Below, piece by piece: positions 40,549-50,537 of a DNA stretch of 64,000 nt (its first letter is position 1; each line of letters starts with the position of its first letter). Below the pieces are notes generated by a model. The model was given only the letters and a program-made list of their open reading frames with translations, ran no database searches and was not told the origin of the DNA. Made by a program: the position numbers and the translations under genes. The DNA is from an uncultured Parabacteroides sp. (GTDB lineage Bacteria; Bacteroidota; Bacteroidia; Bacteroidales; Tannerellaceae): assembly GCA_934718155.1 (NCBI GenBank), contig CAKUZF010000008.1, forward strand, positions 1-64,000, given 5' to 3'.

Positions 40549-41424
40549 TTACAACAGAAATCGCTTCGTTAAGCCCTCGAAAGCGTCGATGCGACGATCG
40601 CGGAAGAAGGGCCACCAGCGACGCACCTGCTCGCTGCGCAACTTATCCACCTCGACAACCTGCACGGCCTCTTCGTTGTTGGGCAGCGTAGCCAACAGCT
40701 CGCCCTGCGGGCCAGCCACGAAGCTATTGCCCCAGAACTGGATGCCATTGGTCTGGCCCGAAGGGTCGGGCTCATGCCCCGTGCGGTTCACGCTGACGAC
40801 CGGAAGCCCGTTGGCCACGGCATGGCCCCGCTGCACCGTCACCCAGGCGCCCAGCTGGCGCGCCTTCTCCGCCTCGGTGTCGCTGCTCTCCCAGCCAATC
40901 GCCGTGGGATAGATCAGCATCTCCGCACCGCGCATCGCCATCAAGCGAGCTGCCTCGGGATACCACTGGTCCCAGCAGACCAACACGCCCAAGCGGCCCA
41001 CAGAGGTGTCGATCGGCTCGAAGCCCAGGTCGCCCGGCGTGAAATAGAACTTCTCGTAGTAGGCAGGATCGTCGGGGATGTGCATCTTGCGATACTTACC
41101 CGCGATGGAACCATCGCGCTCGATGACTACGGCCGTGTTGTGATACAAGCCCGGGGCGCGACGCTCGAAAAGCGACAGCACCAACACGACGCCCAGCTCC
41201 TTGGCCAGCGCGCCAAACAGCTCCGTGGAGGGGCCGGGGATCGGTTCCGCCTGGTCGAACAGCTGCGTGTCTTCCGTCTGGCAAAAATAAAGCCCGTTGT
41301 GCAACTCTTGCAGCACCACCAGCTCGGCGCCCTCGGCCGCAGCCTGGCGGATGCGCTGTTGCAACTTCGTGATATTGGCCGCACGATCGGCGCTATTCTG
41401 TTGTTGTATTAATCCTACTTTCAT
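40549..41424 (-). CDS. aguB: N-carbamoylputrescine amidohydrolase
   Basis: This 291-residue nitrilase-superfamily enzyme has the Glu-Lys-Cys triad: Glu in LVVLQELHNGLYF, Lys in KYRKMHIPDDP and Cys in LVCWDQWYPEAAR. The HIPDDPAYYEKFYF segment is typical of the AguB branch. It hydrolyses N-carbamoylputrescine to putrescine, CO2 and ammonia. The agmatine deiminase gene lies 17 bases upstream on the same strand, which supports the assignment. Confidence 0.93.
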   Translation of the reverse strand: MKVGLIQQQNSADRAANITKLQQRIRQAAAEGAELVVLQELHNGLYFCQTEDTQLFDQAEPIPGPSTELFGALAKELGVVLVLSLFERRAPGLYHNTAVVIERDGSIAGKYRKMHIPDDPAYYEKFYFTPGDLGFEPIDTSVGRLGVLVCWDQWYPEAARLMAMRGAEMLIYPTAIGWESSDTEAEKARQLGAWVTVQRGHAVANGLPVVSVNRTGHEPDPSGQTNGIQFWGNSFVAGPQGELLATLPNNEEAVQVVEVDKLRSEQVRRWWPFFRDRRIDAFEGLTKRFLL

Positions 41425-41441
41425 CGTTTCCTATAACTTGA

Positions 41442-42470
41442 TTAAAGAATGTAACCCTCGGGATATTGCATCGTCACGCAGTGCAGGGAGCCATGCTGCT
41501 TGATCAAGGGCAGGCAGTTGATGCCCACGATCTCGCGGTCGGGGAAGGCAGCCTGCAAAGCCGAGCGAGCCTCTTCGTCTTTCGGCGAGTCGTAGAAAGG
41601 CAGCAAGACGGCCTCGTTGACGATCAGGAAGTTGGCGTAAGTGGCCGGGAGGCGTTCTCCCTCCCACTCCACACAGTCGGCCATCGGGAGAGCAATCAGT
41701 CGGTAAGGCGTGCCATCGGCCTGCGTAAAGGATTGGATCTCCTGCTCCATCTCGTGCAGCTCGGCGTAATGCTCATCGGCCTCGTCGGTGCAACGCACGT
41801 AGGCAATCGTCTGCTCGTCGCAGAAGCGGGCCAAGGTGTCTACATGGCTATCGGTGTCGTCGCCAGCCAAGTAGCCGCTGTTGATCCACAAGATACGATC
41901 CAGGCCGAACACATCTTTGAGGTAGTGCTCCAAGGCCTCCTGATCCAAATACTCATTGCGATTGACAGACGAGAGGCATTCGACGGTGGTCATCAAGGTG
42001 CCCTTTCCGTCCGACTCGATGCTGCCACCCTCCAGCACAAACGGCTGCATGTTGGCAGGCACGACCTCGTCGGCAAACGCGCCCATGTGGCAAAGGTTGC
42101 GCGTAATCAGGTTGTCGAGCCCGGCGGCGAACTTCATGCCCCAACCATTGAACACGAAATCATACAGCATCGGCGTGCCCTCGTCGAACACGGAGATGCC
42201 GCCATGGTCGCGCGCCCAGGTGTCGTTGGTCTCCATCTCGTAGAAACGGATGCGCTCGTAATCCACATCGCCCAGTTGCGCCCTGACGGCCTGCTCATCC
42301 GGGCATACGATCAAGAGTTTCTCTCGCTTGATAATCTCCTTGGCGATCGCCACGAAACAGGGAATCACCTCGTCTAAAATCGGAGCCCAGTCGGTCTCCT
42401 CGTGCGGCCACGTGAGCTGCACCGCGCTCTGCGGAGCCCACTCCGCAGGTAATATTGTTTTCTTTTCCAT
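41442..42470 (-). CDS. aguA: Agmatine deiminase
   Basis: This 342-residue member of the peptidyl-arginine-deiminase-like family starts MEKKTILPAEWAPQSAV; the four further codons upstream overlap the MATE gene end and are not needed. FVLEGGSIESDGKGT carries the conserved Glu/Asp residues, and HGSLHCVTMQYP near the C-terminus carries the catalytic Cys. It converts agmatine to N-carbamoylputrescine, the substrate of the next gene's enzyme. Together they form a two-step arginine-derived putrescine route. Confidence 0.94.
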   Translation of the reverse strand: MEKKTILPAEWAPQSAVQLTWPHEETDWAPILDEVIPCFVAIAKEIIKREKLLIVCPDEQAVRAQLGDVDYERIRFYEMETNDTWARDHGGISVFDEGTPMLYDFVFNGWGMKFAAGLDNLITRNLCHMGAFADEVVPANMQPFVLEGGSIESDGKGTLMTTVECLSSVNRNEYLDQEALEHYLKDVFGLDRILWINSGYLAGDDTDSHVDTLARFCDEQTIAYVRCTDEADEHYAELHEMEQEIQSFTQADGTPYRLIALPMADCVEWEGERLPATYANFLIVNEAVLLPFYDSPKDEEARSALQAAFPDREIVGINCLPLIKQHGSLHCVTMQYPEGYIL

Positions 42471-42478
42471 ACTTAAAA

Positions 42479-43825
42479 TCACAAGGCTTTGAAATGCTTA
42501 AACTGTCGTTGCAACAAGACGGCCGTGGCCAAAAAAGCGACGGTGTCGGAGATCGGCATACTGATCCATACGCCCAACGTGCCAAGCAGGGGCGGCAAGA
42601 TGAGCAGCCCCGGCAGCAAGAAGAGCATCTGGCGGGTCAAGGAAAGGAAAATCGCCTTCTTCGACATGCCAATCGAAAGGAAGAAGTTGGTCGATACCAT
42701 CTGGAAGCCCACCAAGGGGAAGGCCGCGAACACGATGCGCAAGCCATAGACCGACTTCGCGATCAAGTCGGCGTCGGTGGTAAACATCCTGACAATCCAC
42801 TCTGGCATAAACTCGCAGAGCAGAAAGCCCAACGTGGCAACGCCCACACCGCACAGCATCGTGAGGCGGGTGACTTGCAACACACGCGGATAGAGCCGAG
42901 CGCCATAATTGTAGCCGGCGATTGGCTGCATGCCTTGGTTGAAGCCCATGATGATCATCACGAAGAGGAAGGCGATGCGGTTGACAATGCCGTAGGCGCC
43001 AATGGCCATATCGCCGCCATGCTCTTTCAAGCCGCGGTTGATCAAGATCACGATCAGGCAGGAGCAAAGGTTCATCAAGAAGGGCGAAAGGCCGATCGAG
43101 AGGATGCCCCGCACAATCTCGCCCCGCAAGCGATAGATGCCCCGCTGGAAATGCAGCAGGCTTTGCGGTTTCGCGAAATGCACAAGCTGGAAGAGCAGCG
43201 AGATGGTCTGCGAGATCACGGTCGCCCAAGCGGCGCCCTTGATGCCCCATCCCCACGAGAAGATGAAGATGGGATTCAACACGCAGTTCACCACGACCGA
43301 GAGCAGCGTGGTGTACATCGCCATGCGAGGAAATCCTGACGAGCGAAGCACAGCGTTGAGACCCAAGTACATGTGGGTGATAATGTTGCCATAAAGAATG
43401 ATGCGCATGTAATCCTTGGCATAAGGAATGGTCTGCTCGCTACCGCCAAAGAAGATCAAGACCGGATCCAAGAAGGCCAAGAATACGACCATGAAGAGGA
43501 ATCCCAAGATTACGTTCAGGGCAAGCACGTTGCCCAGCACGTGGTTGGCTCCGGCGTAATCCTTCTGTCCTAACTTCATCGCCACCAGCGTGGAGGCTCC
43601 CACGCCAACCAGCGAGCCGAAAGCGGCAGCCAGGTTCATCATCGGGAAGGTCAGCGCCAATCCCGATATCGCCATCGCGCCCACTCCTTGCCCGATGAAG
43701 ATGCTGTCGGCCATGTTATATAAGGAAGAGGCGGTCATGGCGATAATCGCCGGGATCGCATACTGGGTCAACAACCGTCCTATCGGATCGGTGCCCAGTG
43801 TTAAAGTGTCATGTTGTTTTACCAT
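42479..43825 (-). CDS. MATE family efflux transporter
   Basis: This 448-residue protein has twelve predicted membrane helices in two similar halves. The N-terminal half includes PAIIAMTASSLYNMADSIFIGQ, the second MGFNQGMQPIAGYNYGA, both typical of MATE Na+/H+-coupled drug or metabolite exporters. It precedes aguA on the same strand with an 8-base gap. A polyamine-related substrate is conceivable from this position but not shown. Confidence 0.9.
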   Translation of the reverse strand: MVKQHDTLTLGTDPIGRLLTQYAIPAIIAMTASSLYNMADSIFIGQGVGAMAISGLALTFPMMNLAAAFGSLVGVGASTLVAMKLGQKDYAGANHVLGNVLALNVILGFLFMVVFLAFLDPVLIFFGGSEQTIPYAKDYMRIILYGNIITHMYLGLNAVLRSSGFPRMAMYTTLLSVVVNCVLNPIFIFSWGWGIKGAAWATVISQTISLLFQLVHFAKPQSLLHFQRGIYRLRGEIVRGILSIGLSPFLMNLCSCLIVILINRGLKEHGGDMAIGAYGIVNRIAFLFVMIIMGFNQGMQPIAGYNYGARLYPRVLQVTRLTMLCGVGVATLGFLLCEFMPEWIVRMFTTDADLIAKSVYGLRIVFAAFPLVGFQMVSTNFFLSIGMSKKAIFLSLTRQMLFLLPGLLILPPLLGTLGVWISMPISDTVAFLATAVLLQRQFKHFKAL

Positions 43826-43955
43826 GGCGCGAAATTACAATTTTCAGGGCAAAAACGGAAATTCGCAGGCTTACATAAAGAGGCGGCTCGCCAAGTTGCC
43901 CAGCTTTTTAAAAGAAAAAGATAGGCGCAGACTCCCGGGAATAAAGGCTTTTTCT

Positions 43956-43963
43956 TACCTTTG
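43956..43963 (+). promoter_or_regulatory. -7 promoter element of the SSS symporter gene
   Basis: TACCTTTG matches TAnnTTTG, 28 bases before the ATG at 43992. It supports that ATG over a start 402 bases upstream in the same frame, which would overlap the MATE gene. Confidence 0.6.
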
Positions 43964-43991
43964 TGCTCTCGAAGAGCAAACTTCCCGTACG

Positions 43992-45461
43992 ATGAACAGT
44001 TATTTGATCCTGGCAATCATTGCCGCCTACTTTGCGCTGCTCCTGCTTATCGCATGGCTCACAGGGCGCAACAACAGCAACGAAGCTTTTTTCTTAGGCA
44101 ACCGCAAGTCGCCTTGGTACATCGTCTCCATTGGTATGGTAGGCACCTCGCTGTCAGGCGTCACCTTCGTGTCGGTGCCCGGCATGGTGCGATCGATCGA
44201 CATGACCTACATGCAGACCGTCTTCGGCTTCTTCTTCGGCTACATCGTGATCGCGCACGTGCTCCTACCGTTATACTACAAGTTGCGGCTCACCTCCATC
44301 TACTCCTATCTCGACGAGCGAATCGGACGCAGGAGCTACAAGACGGGAGCCTCCTTCTTCCTGCTCTCGAAGATCGTGGGAGCGGCGGCCCGCCTCTACC
44401 TGGTGGTGCTAATCCTGCAAACCTACGTGTTCAACACTTGGCACGTGCCTTTCGCCCTGACCGCCATCCTCAGCATCCTGTTGGTTTGGCTCTACACCTA
44501 TCGCAGCGGCATCAAGACCATTATATGGACCGACACCCTGCAGGCGCTCTGCCTGGTCGGCATGTTGGTGGTGATCATCTGGCAGGTGAAAGAACGCATG
44601 GGGCTGGACTTCGCCGGCATGGCCCAAACCTTGGTGGAGAGCCCCCATTTCCGCCTCTTCGAGTTTGGCGACTGGCACAGCACGCAGAACTTCTTTAAGC
44701 AATTCATCAGCGGCATCTTCATCACCATCGTGATGACCGGGCTCGACCAAGACATGATGCAGAAGAACCTCTCCTGCAAAACCCTGCGCGACGCGCAAAA
44801 GAACATGTACGCCTATGGGTTCGCCTTCACACCGGTGAACTTCCTGTTCCTCTCGTTGGGTGTCTTGCTGCTCACCATGGCCGCACAGCAAAACATAACC
44901 TTGCCCGCCTTGAGCGACGACATCCTCCCGATGTTCTGCACCTCGGGCTTGCTGGGCAATACGATTTTGATATTCTTCACAATCGGCATCATCGCGGCCG
45001 CTTTCAGCAGTGCCGACTCGGCCCTGACGGCCCTCACCACCTCTTTTTGCATCGACATCTTAGGCGTCGATAAACAGGAGGCGCAGCAGGCCAAGCGCAC
45101 CCGACTGAAGGCGCATGTGCTGATCTCGATCCTCTTCGTCTTGATCATCTTGGCCTTCAAGGCCGTAAACAACAAGAGCGTGATCGATGCGATCTACCTG
45201 ATCGCATCCTACACCTATGGCCCGCTGCTGGGCCTCTTCACCTTCGGACTATTCACGAAGCGACAGCCGAAAGATCGCTTCGTGCCCTATATTTGCATCG
45301 CCTCTCCCCTGCTTTGCTTCGCACTCGACTACGCGGCAAAGCAATACGTAGGCTATACGTTCGGCTACGAGATGCTGATGCTAAATGGTGGACTGACCTT
45401 CGCCGGTCTGTGGGCCACCTCGATTAATCAACCCCAAAAAGTTTCGACACATGATTATTAA
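43992..45461 (+). CDS. Sodium:solute symporter (SSS family)
   Basis: Starting at 43992 the 489-residue protein has about thirteen membrane helices. It opens with a hydrophobic helix and then GRNNSNEAFFLGNRKSPWYI, and has GMVGTSLSGVTFVSVPG in helix 2, the usual sodium-site region, and FSSADSALTALTTSFCIDI in a later helix. The solute is unknown; related Bacteroidetes proteins are annotated for sugars, sialic acid or amino acids. The last 11 bases overlap the start of engB, so the two may be co-translated. Confidence 0.9.
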   Translation: MNSYLILAIIAAYFALLLLIAWLTGRNNSNEAFFLGNRKSPWYIVSIGMVGTSLSGVTFVSVPGMVRSIDMTYMQTVFGFFFGYIVIAHVLLPLYYKLRLTSIYSYLDERIGRRSYKTGASFFLLSKIVGAAARLYLVVLILQTYVFNTWHVPFALTAILSILLVWLYTYRSGIKTIIWTDTLQALCLVGMLVVIIWQVKERMGLDFAGMAQTLVESPHFRLFEFGDWHSTQNFFKQFISGIFITIVMTGLDQDMMQKNLSCKTLRDAQKNMYAYGFAFTPVNFLFLSLGVLLLTMAAQQNITLPALSDDILPMFCTSGLLGNTILIFFTIGIIAAAFSSADSALTALTTSFCIDILGVDKQEAQQAKRTRLKAHVLISILFVLIILAFKAVNNKSVIDAIYLIASYTYGPLLGLFTFGLFTKRQPKDRFVPYICIASPLLCFALDYAAKQYVGYTFGYEMLMLNGGLTFAGLWATSINQPQKVSTHDY

Positions 45462-46134
45462 AAGCGCAAAATTCGTCATTAGCAACACCGACGTGCAGAA
45501 ATGCCCAGAAGGCAACCTGCCTGAGTATGCCTTCATTGGCCGAAGCAACGTAGGAAAGTCATCGCTAATCAATATGCTGTCAAACCGTAAAGGCTTGGCC
45601 ATCACATCATCCACACCGGGAAAGACGCTTCTCATCAACCATTTCTTAATCAACGAGGAGTGGTATTTGGTTGACTTGCCTGGCTACGGCTTCGCACAGC
45701 GAGGCATGGCGCAGCGTGAGCAGCTGAAGCAGATCATCGAGAGCTACATCTTAGAACGTGAGCAGCTGGTGTGTCTCTTTGTCTTGCTCGATTGCCGCCA
45801 CGAGGCGCAGAAGATCGACCTGGAGTTTATGGAATGGTTGGGCGAGAACGGCGTTCCCTTCAGTATTATCTTCACCAAGACCGACAAGATCAGCAAGGGC
45901 CGCCTGAAGCAAAACCTCCAAGCCTACCATGCCAAGATGCTTGAGACGTGGGAAGAGCTTCCCCCGATGTTCGTTTCCTCATCAGAGAAGAAAGAGGGGC
46001 GCGAGGAGATTCTCGACTACATTGAGGAGATCAACAACAGCCTGACCGAAGATCAACCCGAAGAGCTGGACGAGGAGCTCGACGAAGACTTGGGCGAAAG
46101 AATAGGTTTCGACACCGATAACAGCATTAATTAA
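45451..46134 (+). CDS. engB: Ribosome biogenesis GTPase YihA/YsxC/EngB
   Basis: This 227-residue GTPase has G1 GRSNVGKSS at about 30-38, G3 DLPGYG, G4 TKTDK and the EngB-typical AQREQLKQIIESYI. It helps large-subunit ribosome assembly. The length is slightly above normal because of an acidic tail rich in Glu and Asp (EELDEELDEDLGE), which may be disordered. It overlaps the symporter by 11 bases and the next gene by one base (TAATG). Confidence 0.94.
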   Translation: MIIKSAKFVISNTDVQKCPEGNLPEYAFIGRSNVGKSSLINMLSNRKGLAITSSTPGKTLLINHFLINEEWYLVDLPGYGFAQRGMAQREQLKQIIESYILEREQLVCLFVLLDCRHEAQKIDLEFMEWLGENGVPFSIIFTKTDKISKGRLKQNLQAYHAKMLETWEELPPMFVSSSEKKEGREEILDYIEEINNSLTEDQPEELDEELDEDLGERIGFDTDNSIN

Positions 46135-47315
46135 TGAGCATGATACCAGAAGCAATCAAGAGCGATTTGATCCTCAAATGGGATCGGATGCAAAAAGAGC
46201 TCAAGGAGATGGGCATGGACGCCTGCCTGTTGAGCGTAGATGTGAATCTTTTCTATACAACAGGCCGCATCTATGGAGGCTACTTCTACCTGCCTACCGA
46301 GGGAAAACCTTGGTTCTTCGTGAAACGTCCGAATGGACTGAGTGGCGAGCAGGTGGTTTATATCTGTAAGCCGGAGGAAATCCCCGGCATCTTGGCCGAC
46401 GCAGGATTGGAACGCCCGGAGCGTCTGCTGTTAGAGCTTGACGAGTTAAGTTACAACGAGGCGCAACGACTACTGAAGGCTTGGGAGCCGAAAGAGGTTG
46501 GCAACGGAACCCTCTTCATGCGCATGATGCGACGCATCAAAACGCCTATGGAGATTGAGCAATTCCGCATCGCCGCACGCAAGCACGAGGCCACCTACCG
46601 CGAGATTCCCGCTTGTTACCGTCCAGGCATGACCGACTTGGAGCTGCAATTCGAGATTGAGCTGCGCATGCGACGCAATGGCTCCATGGGCCTTTTCCGT
46701 GCGTTCGGCCCGAATATGGACATCTTCATGGGTAGCCTCCTGACAGGCGAGAACGCCGAGACCCCCTCGCCTTTCGACTTCGCCTTGGGCGGAGAAGGCG
46801 TGAATGCGGCCTGCCCCTTGGGAGCGAACGGCACTCCACTGAAGGAAGGAATGGCCGTAATGATCGACATGGCAGGCAACTACACGCCCTACATGACCGA
46901 CATGACCCGTGTCTTCTCCATCGGTAAACTTCCCGAAGAGGCCTACCGTGCACACCAAGTGGCTCTGGAGATTCAAGAGGCGGTGAAAGCCCAGATCAAG
47001 CCAGGCACGCCCTGCTCGGAGCTTTACATCATCGCGGCAGAGAAGGCACAGCAAGCCGGATTGGCAGCCAACTTCATGGGAACTCGCCAGCAGGCTAAGT
47101 TCGTCGGCCATGGCATTGGCTTGCAAATCAATGAACTGCCAGTTCTGACCCCTCGCTCGAAAGATGCCCTGCAAGCGAACATGGTGTTCGCCTTAGAGCC
47201 GAAGTTTGTGTTGCCTGGCATTGGAGCGGTAGGTATTGAGAATAGTTTCTTAGTGACAGAGGATGGCGGCGAGCAACTGACACTCGCTCCCGAGGAGATT
47301 ATCCGCCTCGACTAA
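46134..47315 (+). CDS. M24 family Xaa-Pro aminopeptidase
   Basis: This 393-residue enzyme has a creatinase-like N-terminal domain and a pita-bread domain with the five metal ligands: Asp in MIDMAGNY, Asp in YMTDMTRVF, His in FVGHGIGLQINE, and Glu residues in FALEPKF and GIENSF. It removes N-terminal residues before proline in the cytoplasm. The start codon shares a base with the engB stop. Whether the first or second Met of MSM is used is unclear. Confidence 0.9.
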   Translation: MSMIPEAIKSDLILKWDRMQKELKEMGMDACLLSVDVNLFYTTGRIYGGYFYLPTEGKPWFFVKRPNGLSGEQVVYICKPEEIPGILADAGLERPERLLLELDELSYNEAQRLLKAWEPKEVGNGTLFMRMMRRIKTPMEIEQFRIAARKHEATYREIPACYRPGMTDLELQFEIELRMRRNGSMGLFRAFGPNMDIFMGSLLTGENAETPSPFDFALGGEGVNAACPLGANGTPLKEGMAVMIDMAGNYTPYMTDMTRVFSIGKLPEEAYRAHQVALEIQEAVKAQIKPGTPCSELYIIAAEKAQQAGLAANFMGTRQQAKFVGHGIGLQINELPVLTPRSKDALQANMVFALEPKFVLPGIGAVGIENSFLVTEDGGEQLTLAPEEIIRLD

Positions 47316-47354
47316 AACAGACATATTAGTTACATATATAAATATAGGAATAAC

Positions 47355-49055
47355 ATGAAAAAGCAATTTCTTTCACTCTTCTTGATGGCTGCGGCGATCA
47401 TGCCCATGCAGGCCATCCAAAAAGAAGAAGTTAAGCCGGTCAAGAATGTGATCGTCATGATCCCCGACGGAACCTCTTTGGCCACCGTCTCCATCGCTCG
47501 TTGGTTGCAATGGTACCAGGATCCCTCAAAACCCAAATTAAACATCGACCCCTATCTGTGTGGCACCGTGCGCACCCATTCGTCCAACGCACCGATTGGC
47601 GACTCTGCGCCGACTACCTCCTGCTACATGACAGGACAGCCCAGCCGCACGGGATACGTTTCCACCTATCCGGAGCAAGACAAAGACAATGACATTTATC
47701 CCACGGAGGCCGAACGTGCCTTCCAGCCGCTGACCACCGTGTTGGAGGCAGGTAAGATTCTGCAAGGTAAGGCTACAGGATTGGTTTTCACTTGCGAGTT
47801 TCCGCACGCCACTCCGGCCGACTGCTCCGCTCACAGCTATAAGCGCGGCCGCTACGACTGGATCGCTCCACAGATGGTGCACAACGAGCTGGACGTAGTG
47901 ATCGGCGGCGGAGTTTCAATCCTGACCGATGAGATGGAGAACGAGTTGGTAGCGAACGGCTACAATGTATATCGCAACGACTTGCAAGGAATGCGTGCCG
48001 ACAAGGGCGAGAAGATGTGGGCTCTCTATGGCGACAAGGAGATGGCTTACGATCTCGACCGCGACCCGAATCAGCAACCGTCCATCGAAGAGATGACCCG
48101 AAAAGCAATCGAGAAGCTCTCGAAGGATCCTGACGGTTTCTTCCTGATGGTAGAAGGAAGTAAGGTGGACTGGGCCGCTCATGGCAACGACCCCGTTGGC
48201 ATGGCGACAGACTTCTTGGCGTTCGACCGCGCCTGCGGCGCAGCCTTGGAGTTCGCCCGTAAGAACGGCGAGACAGCCGTAGTGATCCTTCCCGACCACG
48301 GCAATAGCGGCATCAGCTTGGGTCGTCGCAGCTGCACAGGTTATGACAAACTGTCGAAAGACCAGCTGTTCCACCAGTTCTCGCTCTATAAGCTCACCGC
48401 CGAGGGATTTGCCAAAAAGGTGAACAGCATCCCCAACAGCGAGGTGCAACAGATGTTCAGCCAGTACGCTGGCTTCGAGCTGACCGACGAAGAGATGAAC
48501 GCATTGGACAACTGCAAGGACTATAAAAACAGCCCGATCCCCGCAGAGCAGCGTAAGACCGATGACAACAGCTCCATGTACAGCGGCAACCTGACAGGTT
48601 TGATGGCCCACATCATTACCAGCCGCACCTGCTTCGGCTTCACCACGGGTGGCCACACGGGCGAGGAGGTCTTTTTGGCAGCTTACCATCCGCAAGGCTC
48701 ACTGCCTATCGGCATGAACACCAACATCGAAATCAACGAGTATCTCTGCAACCTCTTCGGTTTGACCCACGACAGCCTGGAGGCCCTGACCGCCGAGAAC
48801 TTCGTGCCACACACACAGGTGTTCGAGGGCTATGACTGCCAAATCATCCCGGCAGCCGATGAGAAGGGTTCGCCCTCATTAGTAGTCAAGAACAAGAAGA
48901 ACAAGAAAAAACAATTGAGCATCGCCCCCTTCACCAATGTAGTCAAGGTAGGCAAGAAGGCACAAGAGGAGGTTCGTCTGCATTCCGTAGTGGTTTATGT
49001 AGATAAGAACAACACTTTCTACGTTCCCAAGCAATTGGCTGATTTATTAAAGTAA
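47355..49055 (+). CDS. phoA: Alkaline phosphatase, PhoA-type
   Basis: This 566-residue protein has signal peptide MKKQFLSLFLMAAAIMPMQA. It holds PF00245 motifs: MIPDGTSLATVS with the metal-binding Asp, the nucleophile region GDSAPTTSCYMTG, VEGSKVDWAAHGND, ILPDHGNSG, and GGHTGEEV with the last His. It releases phosphate from monoesters in the periplasm. A 110-residue insert between the DH and GGHTG motifs (about 325-430) is longer than in E. coli PhoA. A strong terminator follows. Confidence 0.9.
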   Translation: MKKQFLSLFLMAAAIMPMQAIQKEEVKPVKNVIVMIPDGTSLATVSIARWLQWYQDPSKPKLNIDPYLCGTVRTHSSNAPIGDSAPTTSCYMTGQPSRTGYVSTYPEQDKDNDIYPTEAERAFQPLTTVLEAGKILQGKATGLVFTCEFPHATPADCSAHSYKRGRYDWIAPQMVHNELDVVIGGGVSILTDEMENELVANGYNVYRNDLQGMRADKGEKMWALYGDKEMAYDLDRDPNQQPSIEEMTRKAIEKLSKDPDGFFLMVEGSKVDWAAHGNDPVGMATDFLAFDRACGAALEFARKNGETAVVILPDHGNSGISLGRRSCTGYDKLSKDQLFHQFSLYKLTAEGFAKKVNSIPNSEVQQMFSQYAGFELTDEEMNALDNCKDYKNSPIPAEQRKTDDNSSMYSGNLTGLMAHIITSRTCFGFTTGGHTGEEVFLAAYHPQGSLPIGMNTNIEINEYLCNLFGLTHDSLEALTAENFVPHTQVFEGYDCQIIPAADEKGSPSLVVKNKKNKKKQLSIAPFTNVVKVGKKAQEEVRLHSVVVYVDKNNTFYVPKQLADLLK

Positions 49056-49061
49056 AAAAAT

Positions 49062-49095
49062 GAAAGCGGAGGCGTTTCGGTCTCCGCTTTTTTTA
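49062..49095 (+). terminator. Terminator of the alkaline phosphatase gene
   Basis: AAAGCGGAG and CTCCGCTTT form a 9-bp stem with a GCGTTTCGGT loop, followed by seven T. Confidence 0.9.
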
Positions 49096-49129
49096 TACAT
49101 TCGCGTACATAAGAAACAAAGTACAATCT

Positions 49130-50050
49130 ATGAAGAGCAAAAGTTTAGTTTCAATCGATCAATGTTCCAAGGAAGACATTATTCGCATCTTGGATAACGC
49201 CGCTAAGTTTGAGAAAAATCCCAACCGGAAGTTACTCGAAGGCAAAGTAGCAGCCACGCTGTTCTTTGAGCCTTCCACCCGTACCCGATTGAGCTTTGAG
49301 ACAGCAGTCAATCGTCTGGGAGGCCGCGTGATCGGCTTCTCTGATGCTTCCACGACCAGTTCCTCAAAAGGCGAAACCTTGAAAGACACCATCTTGATGG
49401 TTAGCAACTATGTGGATTTGATCATCATGAGACATCATCTGGAGGGGGCCGCACGCTATGCATCAGAGGTAACCAATGTGCCTATCATCAATGCGGGCGA
49501 CGGAGCCAACCAGCATCCCTCACAAACGATGCTCGACCTCTATTCGATCCGTAAGACACAAGGCAAACTTGACAACCTGACTATCACGATGGTTGGCGAC
49601 TTGAAATATGGCCGTACGGTTCACTCTCTAATCGTAGGTATGTCGCACTTTAATCCTACGTTCCACTTCGTAGCCCCCAACGAGCTGCGCATGCCCGACG
49701 AGCAAAAGAACTTCTGCGACCAGCACGGGTTGAAATATACCGAGCACACCGACTTCACCGAGGAGATCATCAATCAGACTGACATCCTCTACATGACACG
49801 TGTGCAGCGCGAGCGTTTCACCGACATGGAGGAGTATGAGCGAGTGAAGAACGTTTACATCCTGCGCAACGATATGCTGAAGAACAGCCGCGAGAACCTG
49901 CGTATTCTCCACCCGCTGCCCCGCGTGAACGAGATCGCTTACGACGTTGACGACAACCCAAAGGCCTACTACATCCAGCAAGCACGCAACGGCCTGTTCG
50001 CCCGTCAGGCCATCATCAGCGAGGTTTTAGGATTAGAGGTAACAGATTAA
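49130..50050 (+). CDS. pyrB: Aspartate carbamoyltransferase catalytic subunit
   Basis: This 306-residue enzyme has the carbamoyl-phosphate site FFEPSTRTRLSFE near residues 44-56, the region STTSSSKGETLKD, HPSQTMLDLYSI, and the C-terminal HPLPRVNEIAYDVD. It makes N-carbamoyl-aspartate in the pyrimidine pathway. It is followed after 22 bases by pyrI, as in enzymes of the E. coli class with separate regulatory chains. A -7-like TACATTCG lies near 49096. Confidence 0.96.
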   Translation: MKSKSLVSIDQCSKEDIIRILDNAAKFEKNPNRKLLEGKVAATLFFEPSTRTRLSFETAVNRLGGRVIGFSDASTTSSSKGETLKDTILMVSNYVDLIIMRHHLEGAARYASEVTNVPIINAGDGANQHPSQTMLDLYSIRKTQGKLDNLTITMVGDLKYGRTVHSLIVGMSHFNPTFHFVAPNELRMPDEQKNFCDQHGLKYTEHTDFTEEIINQTDILYMTRVQRERFTDMEEYERVKNVYILRNDMLKNSRENLRILHPLPRVNEIAYDVDDNPKAYYIQQARNGLFARQAIISEVLGLEVTD

Positions 50051-50072
50051 TTATATAATAATTAGGATACGT

Positions 50073-50537
50073 ATGTCAGAAGTTAAGAATAAAGAATTGC
50101 AGGTTGCCGCCATAGAGAACGGCACCGTTATCGACCATATTCCCTCCGATAAGCTGTTTAAAGTGACATCGCTGTTGGGACTGGACAAACTGGAGCACCA
50201 GATCACGATCGGCAACAACTTCCCGAGCAACAAGATGGGAAGCAAAGGCGTAATCAAGATTGCCAATAAGTTCTTCGAGGAAGACGAGATCAGCCGCATC
50301 GCACTGATCGCTCCCAACGTAGTGCTCAACGAGATTCGCAACTACAAGGTGGCCGAGAAGAAGACCGTCACCCTGCCCGACGAGCTGATTGGCTTGGTGA
50401 AGTGTAACAACCCGAAGTGTATCACCAACAACGAGCCGATGGCGACTCGCTTCCACGTGATCAACAAGGAGACGGGCACAATCAAATGCCATTATTGCGA
50501 ACGTAAGATCAACAAGGAAGACATCATCATCAAGTGA
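50073..50537 (+). CDS. pyrI: Aspartate carbamoyltransferase regulatory subunit
   Basis: This 154-residue subunit has the nucleotide-binding N-terminal domain (NGTVIDHIPSDKLFKVTSLL) and a C-terminal zinc site with four cysteines: CNNPKCITN and IKCHYCERK. It mediates feedback by CTP and ATP on PyrB. Its TGA overlaps the GTG start of the flavin reductase gene, which suggests coupled translation. Confidence 0.95.
   Translation: MSEVKNKELQVAAIENGTVIDHIPSDKLFKVTSLLGLDKLEHQITIGNNFPSNKMGSKGVIKIANKFFEEDEISRIALIAPNVVLNEIRNYKVAEKKTVTLPDELIGLVKCNNPKCITNNEPMATRFHVINKETGTIKCHYCERKINKEDIIIK

Noticed and set aside
41466..42377. Plus-strand frame of 303 codons
   Set aside because: Antisense to agmatine deiminase, whose motifs are clear.
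43590..43991. 134-codon N-terminal extension of the SSS symporter
   Set aside because: It overlaps the MATE gene on the other strand and includes the promoter at 43956-43963; the ATG at 43992 starts with a normal first helix.
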